In this document: positions 42,746 through 53,400 of the stretch, piece after piece
How the letters are laid out: every line of letters starts with the position of its first letter
How positions within the stretch are numbered: position 1 is the stretch's first letter
NCBI GenBank assembly: GCA_039105265.1
Contig: JAPFFF010000004.1
Span: 3,038,001 to 3,102,000, forward strand
Origin: Tritrichomonas musculus
Taxonomy: Eukaryota; Parabasalia; Tritrichomonadida; Tritrichomonadidae
Direction of reading: 5' to 3'
DNA: 64,000 bases
Program-made: the position numbers and the translations under genes
The notes under the pieces: model-generated
Database searches by the model: none
What the model was told of the DNA's origin: nothing
Seen by the model: the letters and a program-made list of their open reading frames with translations, nothing else

Positions 42746-44310
42746 TTCACTAACCTATAGTTTTCTAATCAACCTCAAAATAATGATATATTAAGACCAT
42801 TTTTATTCATTTTACATATTTACTTCAGATTTTTAGCTTTTATTATAATTATTTAATTCTTTAATTTATTCCAAGTTTGATATTTCATGTAAAAAACAGT
42901 TTTATTACTATATAATGAGTACACATGTATGATATAGATGAGTTAAAAATCTTATTATACATTAAATTATAGTAAAATTAAGAAATGGTTCTTATTTTGT
43001 CGATTACTTCTATTAAAAAAGAGATTTTTAAATTTTAGCACAGATTTATCAACTCATATGTATTGTTGAAATATAATAACTATAAAATAAATATTAATAT
43101 TTAATTCAGATAAGAATTAAGTTTTGCATAATTTGTTCAATTGATATAATTTTCCATAATATTTTCAAATTATTTCTAATATTATATTAGTAATATTAAT
43201 AATTTATTTTTAAATGTAATAAGCTAGTACAAATTAAAATATTCAATAATATATAAAATTGATTTTGTATATTTTACAAATTATATTTTCAATTAAAAAT
43301 CGGTTATTAAAAACCCTATTTATGAATATTCAATTTAAAAAGTGAAAAATTGAATGAAATTTGCTACAGCAAAATTGGCCCTACCATTTGGAAATTTGAT
43401 TTAGCCATATTCTATAAGAAGATGTATATTATGTGAATATCAAGTTTATTTTAAGAGCTTGGCTTAGCATCTTTCGAAATGGAAAATGTATTCAAATTTT
43501 CTATAAGCATTCACAAAAAAAAATTTTTCAGAGGTATAATTTTTTTTTATATTAGCAACTTTTTGAATAAACAAAAATTATATTTTCAATGTAATAAAAT
43601 AATCAATACAAATATTAAATCGATTATTTTCTCAATTATTAAAATATTATTATATATTTATAAAAAAGCAATTATTATAAATATATCAATTTATTTTTAA
43701 ATTAATATTATATAATAAATAAATAAAAAATATGATTGATGAAACTCTTTTGTAACCCGAAATAACTTAGTCCTGGTACATCTTTTATAAATTGAAATTT
43801 GTGAGAAAAAATAAAATTTGTTTAATATAAAAAATATAATATAATAATTAAATATAATAAAATAATAAAATATAATTTTATATGATTATTTAATATTGAG
43901 ACCCCCGCTCGATTTCTATATGATCATTGAAAAAAATTCAATTAGACTATCTATAGAAAAAACAAATCTGAGGAAAAACTCGAAACTCAACAGAAGAAAC
44001 GAATCAGATTTGGTAGAATTTTATTAATGGATGCTTTAATAATATAAATCCTAAATTATGAGTTTCGCTTATTCATCATTCTTGGTTGACATGCCTCTTA
44101 TAAAAATAAAAATAATGATATATTGAATAAACTTTAATAACATTACATAATAATCATCAAATTACAATTAGTTATCATATTACATTAATAATTATTTGAT
44201 ATGAATAATGACCATTTGAAATCAATTTGTATTATAAATGATAAATAAATAGAAGGTATTAGAATTTATATGTATAAAAACTGGATAATTTATTAATTTT
44301 GTAAATAAAT
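42746..44310. other. AT-rich spacer
   Basis: No supported gene or terminal repeat. A 73-codon frame at 43479-43700 is A/T homopolymer-driven (N/I/K/F only) and is not considered real. Confidence 0.6.
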
Positions 44311-45189
44311 TTATTGTTGACCTTCAGGATGTTCTTCAGGTGGAACAACCCAACTTGGCTCACCTGATTCTGTTTGTTCTGGAGCTGGCTCTGCTTGTTG
44401 TTCTGGTGTTGGCTCTGCTTGCTGTTCTGGTGTTGGTTCTGCTGGTTGTTCTGGTGTTGGTTCTGCTGGTTGTTCTGGTGTTGGTTCTGCTGGTTGTTCT
44501 GGTGTTGGTTCTGCTGGTTGTTCTGGTGCTGGTTCTGGTGTTGGTTCTGCTGGTTGTTCTGGTGCTGGTTCTGGTGTTGGTTCTGCTGGTTGTTCTGGTG
44601 CTGGTTCTGCTGGTTGTTCTGGTGTTGGTTCTGCTGGTTGTTCTGGTGCTGGTTCTGGTGTTGGTTCTGGTGTTGGTTCTGCTGGTTGTTCTGGTGCTGG
44701 TTCTGCTGGTTGTTCTGGTGCTGGTTCTGCTGGTTGTTCTGGTGCTGGTTCTGCTGGTTGTTCTGGTGCTGGTTCTGCTGGTTGTTCTGGTGTTGGTTCT
44801 GCTGGTTGTTCTGGTGTTGGTTCTGGTGTTGGTTCTGCTGGTTGTTCTGGTGCTGGTTCTGGTGTTGGTTCTGCTGGTTGTTCTGGTGCTGGTTCTGGTG
44901 TTGGTTCTGCTGGTTGTTCTAGTGCTGATTCTGGTGTTTGCTCTGTTGATTGTGGAACTGGCTCTTCTGTTGGTTGTGCAGTTGGCTGTTCAGGTGGTTG
45001 CTCAGCTGGTGGTTGATCAACTGGTGGTTGCTGAGCTTGAGTTTGTGGTTGGTCGATTGCTGCAGATTGTTCGACTGAAAGCGATTGTTGATTTTGGTTT
45101 CCATCTACGACATGCGGTATTTCACTTACTGCTGTTGGCATATTTGATGCATCATCATCTTTTGGAGGAGCTGAAGATCCACAGCCCAT
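44311..45189 (-). CDS. Pro/Glu-rich repeat protein with putative N-myristoylation signal
   Basis: 292 residues from ATG 45189. The N-terminus MGCGSSAPP has Gly2 for N-myristoylation and Cys3 for palmitoylation, so membrane anchoring is likely. The middle (about residues 83-275) is built of 8-residue units PAEP(T/A)PEQ with PEPAPEQ/PEPTPEQ variants, preceded by a Gln/Pro-rich region and followed by a short Trp-containing tail (SGEPSWVVPPEEHPEGQQ). There is no globular domain. Such proline-rich rods occur as cytoskeletal or surface-linked spacers; the function is unknown. An Inr-like TCATA lies 6-9 bases before the ATG, and the stop overlaps a TAAA poly(A) signal, so it looks expressed. The neighbourhood is gene-empty. 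Confidence 0.75.
   Translation of the reverse strand: MGCGSSAPPKDDDASNMPTAVSEIPHVVDGNQNQQSLSVEQSAAIDQPQTQAQQPPVDQPPAEQPPEQPTAQPTEEPVPQSTEQTPESALEQPAEPTPEPAPEQPAEPTPEPAPEQPAEPTPEPTPEQPAEPTPEQPAEPAPEQPAEPAPEQPAEPAPEQPAEPAPEQPAEPTPEPTPEPAPEQPAEPTPEQPAEPAPEQPAEPTPEPAPEQPAEPTPEPAPEQPAEPTPEQPAEPTPEQPAEPTPEQPAEPTPEQQAEPTPEQQAEPAPEQTESGEPSWVVPPEEHPEGQQ
44374..44930 (-). repeat. 24-bp coding minisatellite
   Basis: Units GGTTCTGCTGGTTGTTCTGG+TG(T/C)T with 12-bp insertions (GGTTCTGGTG..). They encode the PAEP(T/A)PEQ repeats. Open frames on the other strand (VLVLL..., WCWFCWLF...) are shadows of this array. Confidence 0.9.
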
Positions 45190-45192
45190 TTG

Positions 45193-45197
45193 TATGA
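45193..45197 (-). promoter_or_regulatory. Inr-like initiator
   Basis: TCATA on the minus strand, matching the trichomonad Inr consensus TCAYW. Its A lies about 6 bases upstream of the ATG, within the usual very short 5' UTR. Confidence 0.45.
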
Positions 45198-45368
45198 GAT
45201 ATAACTAAGATATTCAAAATATTCTATAGTTGCAGTTCAATTTTTTTTTTTTAAAATTTTTAGAGATTATAAATATCTTTTGTTAAAACATAAATTAACT
45301 TCTAGAATCAAATCAATTAATTTTGGGGTTAACCGCCTTCTGCCACTCCATTTAAAAAGTTTTAAATA

Positions 45369-45528
45369 TAAAGTCGGATTCAAAATGCTTGGGACAACAT
45401 TCAATTTTTTTTCAATGTGTCTCAGAAAAAAAATCATTCAGCTTGGGACAAATTGACCAAAAAGATTTATAAATTTGACCTTTATCGTTTTCAAAAAGTT
45501 TGTCCCAAGCCTTTTGAATCCGACTTTA
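45369..45528. mobile_element. 160-bp TA-flanked MITE
   Basis: TATAAAGTCGGATTCAAAA at 45367 and its inverse ending at 45530 form a ~30-bp TIR (continuing (T/-)GCTTGGGACAA) with TA at both tips. The internal GCTTGGGACAAATTGACC repeats the terminal motif once more. Tc1/mariner-like, non-coding. Sits 170 bp upstream of the Pro/Glu-rich gene. Confidence 0.8.
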
Positions 45529-45530
45529 TA

Positions 45531-46560
45531 TGGACCTTGATATTTTGAAAATAAAATATAAAACTTTTGTTTATACCAAATAAAATTGCATTGATGTTAG
45601 AACAATGAATAGAAATACACTCTTGTACAACTATCTATCACAGATACATTGATAACTACAATTTTGATTGAATAACCAGAATATTTATGATTTTTTTTAT
45701 TATAAAAAACAAAAAAATAGATTTTTTAAAATTTAAATAAATAATTTCTTCTAAAATAAAGAAAAATTCATAAATAACTAATAAATTTCATAAAAAATAT
45801 AACAAATAAATTCTATTATTCTCAAAATTTTTTCAAAAGAACTCTGAAATATTTCAAAGTAATTGAATTTTTTAAAAGTATTTATAAATTCACCGCTAAA
45901 GTATAAAAACATTAATTCATCCATTAAATATATAAAAACACTAAAAATAAGATGATAAAATGATTTATTGTTTTTTCTCTCACATTCAAAACAAACAAAA
46001 GTAAAAAACTAAATCCTAACAAAAAGTTTATTACTTTTGGTTTGGTGAAATGATGAATCAATCAAACTTAATTCATTCTATTAGAGAGCAGTAGATTAAA
46101 ATTAAATAAAATTTGGTTTTAAAATAATTGATATCGTTATTTTTTATAGCCAATAGCACAATTACTATCAACTCAAAAAAAAAGAATTACGATTATTGTA
46201 GGATTTTGAAGAAAAAGAGACTTTGTTTAAGCCATTTTATATGGTAATGCTGTAATTAATTCAAATTAAGACATATTAAATTTTACTATTGATAATAATA
46301 ATTTATAACCTCATATTTAAAGATGATAGTCAAAAGGATGGGACTATGAAGTTAAAAGAATATTGACAATTTTTTCGCCAGTTACTTGCTGAATATATGT
46401 ATACTCAAATAATTTATAGTGCTTGATATTAATTAATTAGAAACCGCAAAATTTTTTGACACTTTATTAAAACTAAAGGACATGTTATATAAAAAATATT
46501 TCTATCTTAAAAATTAATTAAAAATTAATAAATTAATTAATTAATTAATTAATTAATTAA

Positions 46561-46622
<62 letters not shown>

Positions 46623-48632
46623 AAGCTCAGAATTACAAATCTGACAAGAATTCAAAATAAAACTTTTTCAAATATTTTTGTTTAGATAGTTTTTTTCGAA
46701 TTTCTATTTTCTCAAATAATTGAATAAAAAATAATTTCTTTCAAAAAATTGTGAACCAATTTCTCTCATCAAAAAACAGTTTTATTGAATCAATATGAAA
46801 ATAAAAAAGATATTTGTAATGAAATTTTATATGGAATACCTTATAATTTTAAAATTATTTAATTTTGTAAATAAAAGGATTTATTCGGAAATTTTATAAA
46901 AACATTGGTATGGATTCAGCAAAAATATATAACTATTTCAATTGATAAATGGTTATTATAATACTTTTTCTATTCAATCAACCAATTAAATATAGAAAAA
47001 AAATAGTTTGGTATCTTGTTTCTTTTATGTATAGAAGAATTAAAAAAAATTCGACTTTTTTTGCATTAATATACTAATTTAATTATTTATTTTGATTTTT
47101 ATGCAATGCATTAAAGCTTAAGTAATAATATAAACTATGGTTTCAATTGATAAATTAGTTTATTGTTCAAAATAAATTAATATTTTTTAATATATATGGA
47201 TATATATGTATTTTTAGTTTAATTAATTATTATGTCTATTAGCTGATATTATATATATAAATTATGATAAATTTATTGAGATAAAAACATTTTTTATCTT
47301 AAAATTTTGAATAAAAAACGAAAAAGCATTCATTCAAATTTTTTTATCTCCATTGAATTTTTAAGTTAACTTAAAAAAAGAATATTTTTTTCCATATTCA
47401 TTATATTATTAATATTTAATAAATAATATATATATATTATTATATATAAATTAATATAAAAACTATAATAATTTATGCTTTTTTAATAATAAGATATGAT
47501 AAATATTTTTTTTTTTTGAATTTATTCAACTTTTCAACCCTTTCAATATTTTCAAAAACAAACTTATTTGAAAGTGCCAATTTTTCATTTTACACGCTAT
47601 TAGATTCCTTAATTTTATGTATATATCAAATACTACATAAAATATAATAGGAAAAATCCATCAAATCAAAAAATCACAGAAATATCAATATTCAATTTTC
47701 TCCATGATTCAAATTTTCTAATTTTTAATGGGCCATTTTATTATAATAAATGCTATTAATTATATTTTCCTAGTACAAATCCAAAATGTTTCCTATTCGA
47801 GAAGAACCGACTTGCTAACATCAAAATTTTCATGATAAAATTTTCAAATAATTTTATTGCATTTTAAAACAAATATTTTTCTTAATGAATATCGAATATC
47901 ATTCTAAAATATTCGTATAAAATATATATATCAACCAATATCAATAGAAGTAAGTAGAAAAAATATTTTTTTCGAAATTGAAGAAAAAAAAAGCATTGTA
48001 ATTCAGTCTGCTTCAAATTAAATATGATAAAAACAAATGATTCCCCTTGTATATATGTTTAAAATTAGAAATATGCACTTTTTTTAGTAAAAAAGTTTTT
48101 TCTTGATATTTTTTGGATTATGATATTTTCATTTTTTATTTTTTTCATAATTTGGACCATTTTTTGTTATATATCCAAAATTCAGAATATTTTACATTAC
48201 GTTTTAATGCTTTTTTGTACAAAAATTGATTTGATAGCTCTGTGGAGCTCTTTTTTTTCTGTACATTTGAATGCCCTACAGAAAAGGTTGAATTTACATA
48301 GAAATAAATTCAATGATCATACAATTCATTCAAGCAGCACATAGAATAAATTAAAAGATTTCACAAAAAAAAAAAAAAAAAAAAAAAAAAAAGAAAAGCC
48401 AACTTTACCCTTAACTGTTATATAATTTTTTTAAGCATTTCCAGGTTATTTAATTTTGATCTCAATTTTTTGACACTTTACATCCGATCGCAGTACCGTT
48501 CTATTTAATTTTTTCAACAATTAATTGAATTTATCTTTATATTTTCTTGTTAAAAATAAAAAATATCTTGCAATTTTTTTAGAAATATAAATAAATATTT
48601 ATAATATATTTATAAAGAGAAAAAAGTGTAAT
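45531..48632. other. AT-rich spacer with homopolymer runs
   Basis: About 3.1 kb without a supported gene. It includes a (TTAA)n microsatellite at about 46,515-46,565 running into a ~58-base poly(A) tract (46,563-46,620) and another A tract at 48,366-48,392. A 74-codon frame at 48120-48344 is phenylalanine-rich and unconvincing. Confidence 0.6.
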
Positions 48633-48636
48633 TTAA

Positions 48637-48985
48637 GGTTCTCCTTCCAAAAAAAAAAATGTAAATCATTCAATATTGAATTAACTCATAGAATAAATAA
48701 TTCAATAGAGCATTTTTCGGAAAAAGTTTTGGTGAAAAATAAAAAAATATGGCCTCAACGATTAAATCTTATTTCATTCAAAATTTTTCTGATTTTTTAA
48801 TTCTATGATTTCTATCTGTAAAAAAATAAAATCGATAAGATTTCATAAAAATATATTTATTCAATCATTTGAAATATATATCTATATAAATTTCATATTT
48901 TAATTCATTTTTAAAAACGATATTTATGTATATTTTATTTGTGAAATCTCATTGAATTTAATCTTTTGAATTTGAAAGGAGAACC
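48637..48985. mobile_element. TTAA-flanked 349-bp MITE
   Basis: GGTTCTCCTTCCAAA (from 48637) and TTTGAAAGGAGAACC (to 48985) are inverted with one mismatch; TTAA at 48633-48636 and 48986-48989. piggyBac-like target, or TA-target with AAGGTTC ends. Non-coding. Confidence 0.7.
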
Positions 48986-49268
48986 TTAAAGGAAATGATG
49001 GAAGGTAAAAAAAAAAAAAAAATACATTCAAAAAACTCATAATTTTTTATGAGAAAGCGACTGAATCGTTTAATCAAGTAATCATAGAGAAAGACAACAA
49101 AGTAAAATATATGAGATTTTTTTTTTTTCAATGAAAACCATTTTTTAGCCTGCTGGATATTGAACTTCATATCAATAAACTATTCAAAATTTTGAAAACT
49201 CATCAATGATTTTAACCTCATATCCCTCTTCTTTTTCATCATTTTTTTTTTTATTTTTCACTCCGTTC

Positions 49269-50323
49269 CAGGGTTGTCGATCGATGATGATAAATATCGA
49301 TTATCGGCTCATTATCGATAGTCCGATAATATCGATAAAAATTTGTTCGATAACCAATAATTATCGATAAATACGTTAAGCAAAACCGCCGATATTTGGT
49401 CACTATCGGACGGTTACGGTTCGATATTCTCCGATATTTTATAATAAAATTTCCATACTTTTTTTTTACATTTTTGATTAAAATTTGGAATTTTGTATTT
49501 TTAATTGTACTTCAATAGTGCATGCTGAAATAAGCGAAATAAGGTCAGGGTGCATTATATGTCCAATATAATAATGAGAAGCTAAAAAATCAGGTTTTTG
49601 ATTAATACATAAAAAGATTATTTTCAAAATTTTTAAAAAAGAACCAATTGGCCAACAAAAAAAGATTATGATTAAGAACAAAGTTATAAGACGATAATTT
49701 CCTCATATCTTCTCAGTATTAAATTATTTCCATATTTGCAAATTAACGAATCTTAATATGTAATGAAATATTAATGCAATGCTACTAAAAAAATTTGCGT
49801 TTTTTTTTATTAAAAGAATATCAAGTCTAAAAATATTTAGAGAAATGGAGAGAATTTTATTAATTTACAAAAAGTTATCGTGTTCACTTTTTGATAAATT
49901 TAATTTTTTTGCCAAAATTAAATTATCTTTATTGATTTTAAATTTCATACTTAAATATTATTAGAATTATAATATATTACTTATCTTTTATTATAATAAA
50001 AGTTAATTTCCTATGAAATATAAAAAATCTTTTTTAATAATTTGATCATTTGTACATACAAGCTTTTTTATATGTCATTACTTGAAAAAATAACTTTTAT
50101 ATAATTATATAACAATTAAATAGCCATAATTTCTAGTAAATATCTTTTCTTTACCTTAAAAAAGTTAAAAATATCGGTCATTATTGGCCATGATAAAAAC
50201 CGTTTTTATCGATAATGATATTTATTATCGGATAGTATCGGTTATTCTACTCTACTCCCGATAATATCGATAATATTGGCAACGTATTTAACCGTTATCG
50301 GACACTATCGATAAACATCCCTG
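49269..50323. mobile_element. hAT-type non-autonomous element, 1055 bp
   Basis: Starts CAGGGTTGTCGATCGATGAT and ends in the inverse of CAGGGATGTTTATCGATAGT. CTCCGTTC is directly repeated outside (49261-49268 and 50324-50331), a perfect, non-AT-rich 8-bp duplication. Both subterminal ~160 bp are packed with (T)ATCGATA and CCGATA motifs, the pattern of transposase-binding sites in hAT elements. The interior has no transposase. It ends 168 bp before the ATG of the 1786-residue gene. Confidence 0.9.
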
Positions 50324-50475
50324 CTCCGTTCTTTGCAGCTAATAATAAAATAGAAAAAATAAATTGTTTCTTATTTATGATCTGAAAAGTCAAAATTTAT
50401 AATTATGACAATTGAAAATATATTCAAAAACAAAGGGTGTTGTTTTTCAAAATTCAAAAACATTTGTCGATCGTA

Positions 50476-50497
50476 TCACTTTTTTATTTTACTCATA
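50476..50497 (+). promoter_or_regulatory. Inr-like initiators before the large gene
   Basis: TCACT at 50476-50480 and TCATA at 50493-50497 both fit TCAYW. Their A residues lie 21 and 4 bases before ATG 50499. Which is used cannot be told from sequence. Confidence 0.4.
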
Positions 50498-50498
50498 A

Positions 50499-53400
50499 AT
50501 GTCAATTGATTGGAAAACTATTAAAGCTGATAATGTTGAAAGTATTCGTCATACACCATGGAATTATGTTGATGCTTTAGTTCAATTAGGACTTTGGGAC
50601 AAATTGACTGAGGCTTTTTATGATGAAACACTTTCTCACTATGCCACAGATGCACTATTGAAACCAAAAGCACGAAAAAATATTTTAAAGAACGCCTCAG
50701 AGGATCATATCATTCATCTTCTCGACACAGTTAGGCCACCAATTCGTCGCCATTTACTCAACATACTTATAGAACAATCAGAAGATTGCCCAGTTTCGAT
50801 TCAAGTTGGTGTAAACTTACTCAAAAATATGGATAAGCATTTCTGGGTTTACAATAATTATCAAGAAGTATTTTCTTTACAAACATTAGAAAGTCTTTCT
50901 GTTGCTTTTAAAGCGCGAATTAAACCAGAACATGTGAAGAATCCAGTCCAATTCTTTAGACTTTGCTTAAATCCTGAAAAGTCATACGATCATAAAAAAG
51001 ATTTCCTTAAGCCATCTTACACTTATTTAACTTCCTCTTATTTTGCACCATTCAGATATTTATCCAAAAGGGTATCATTTGGCATTTTAGTTACTGATCT
51101 TTTGATTGAAGCATTGAAAGGATATGCTAAAAAGAAAAGGAGTTACTTGAATTTTGTTGTCCAGCCTATGCTCGATATTTTCTTCCAATTTGCACCTATT
51201 TGGAATTCAAATAGAAATGTTGAGCCAGTTAAAGAAGCTTTATCAAAACTCAAAGATACTTTACTCAAATTCCCATTCCATTTAACAAAAAAGTGTAATA
51301 TAAACTTGGCTATCACTTCAAACGTTATAGACAGTTACTTCAGAATTTCATCCTTCATTGAATACAAAATTATCACAAATGAAGAATACCTTGACATTAT
51401 AATACCTGAAGCATTGAAACATGACTTAGAGCTTCCTATTGAAAAAACACGCTTTATCAAAAGCATTATATCAAGCATTTTTACACTTTCTGGAAATGAA
51501 AACATAGTTTTCTTCCATGCATTACATACTCTTTCGGAGACACTCAAAGATCATCCTCTTGCTTTCTTGTGGCCCAAATTGATATCATTGGTAGAAGAAT
51601 TTTATGTTAAAGAATTTAATGATTCAAAATACTATTTCCTTTCAAACTTGTGCAGATTAATTTTCACTAATAATTATGCAACTAATCTTGCAATGCAAAC
51701 CAATTCTATGACCTTTACATTTGATTTCGCAATGGGCATTCTCGTCAAAATCATTCGTGAAACAATTGATCACAAGAGTGATATAGTAAAGAGATCACCA
51801 GAATTATATACAAGTAGGATGAAGGCAATCTTTACTGCTCTTTTATTCCAGAAAGACTATAAATCTGATTTCCGAATTTGGCAACAATCACAAAACTTGC
51901 CATTCTTCCTTCTTCCAGCTGAATTACGCGATGAAATCATTGCAGAATTTATGTGCGACCCAACTGGACAGAAAGACTATTCTGTCGAACTTACCTCGGA
52001 AATATTTATTGTCCCACTTTCAATAGGACTTTTATTTGATGATTTCAAAAAGATGGTTTGCTCAATTTCAAGAGAGAAAGCAAGTAAATGTGACAAATTT
52101 GGCTTCCAAGATAAAATTAAATTTACATATCCATCATCTTTGTACCAAGTTAGCAGAAAAGCTGAAGAAGCAGTTGAGAAAGTTCATGTTTTCGAAAGAT
52201 GCATCTTTCCATTACTTCGTGACAAGGATACAAATCTTGCTTTGAGAGCATATCATCTTTATGAATCATTTGTTGATAAACTTTTGACAACAGCAATCCG
52301 ACTTGACGACAAAGAACTCTATAAGTTGGCAAGCGATTCTCATTTAAGGCTTTGCAGATTTCTTAATTCAAAAGTCAATGCTAACATTCAAGCATCTTTA
52401 ATCAGCAAATATTGCGATAGAATTGTTTCCCCGATTTCTATTTATGCAGGTCTTAAAGCTAATAATCAATATGCACAACATCTTTATGACTCTTCCATTT
52501 CAAAGTTCCCATATACAACAGAAACCACAATAATGCCACTTTTGCAGATTTTACACGTTCTACTTACGTCATCATATAGCGATGTTCTTCCAGGAATCGG
52601 AGAAGTTTGTGGCAAATTGACAACGCTTATTTTGGACAGATTATTTAAGGAAATGCCAGCCTCATTTTCGAATCAATTACCAAATTCATATAAGCGTACC
52701 ACACATGGTATAGTTTATTTACCACTTTCTGAAACACGAATCAAGGCAGTTAAAGATTTATTAAATAATCAAGGAAATCTCCTTCTTCCAGAAAAGTACA
52801 TGCTTAAAGTCTTAAAGAATAAGTTCAACAGGAAGAAATCGAATAAGATTAACTTTTCTGTGATTAAAGGCGTCTACGTAGATCCTTCATTATTAACTCC
52901 AGAATTTATTAAATCTTTTACCTCTATATCAATTCAAGCAGGTGCAGAACCATTCCTTGCAGTTATTGAATACTTAAATCAAAAGAAAACCCAATACAAA
53001 TCAGAAGAATATGAAAGACCAACAACAAGATTAATTGAATTTCTCATCCAAACTCTGAAAAATGACATTTTCCACTCCTATTCATACGATCGTTATCTCC
53101 CAGTTGTTCCATTCAATTATGAAAAACAAAATTGTGAGAAAACATATACTCATAATATTAAAAAATGGTTTACAACAACATTTGATGTTAACCATTCAAC
53201 AGCATGCATTGCACATTGCCTTCTTCCACATGATACTTTCTTATACCGATTATTCACCAATAAGAGCCTCAACTTTGAAACACTCGATGAAGTTCTTGTT
53301 TACAAGCCACTTTCAAAACTACAAGAAGAAACAGAAAAGAAGAATCCTAACAAGAAGAAGGAACATATTACTATTACTGTTACGGTTAATCCAAAACCAG

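Noticed and set aside
44340-45197. Long plus-strand frames of V/L or W/C/F repeats
   Set aside because: Antisense shadows of the PAEP(T/A)PEQ repeat gene, which has the credible N-terminus, initiator and stop signal.
46515-46620. Retroposon poly(A) tail
   Set aside because: The A58 tract follows a (TTAA)n microsatellite with no upstream SINE/LINE body or flanking duplication.
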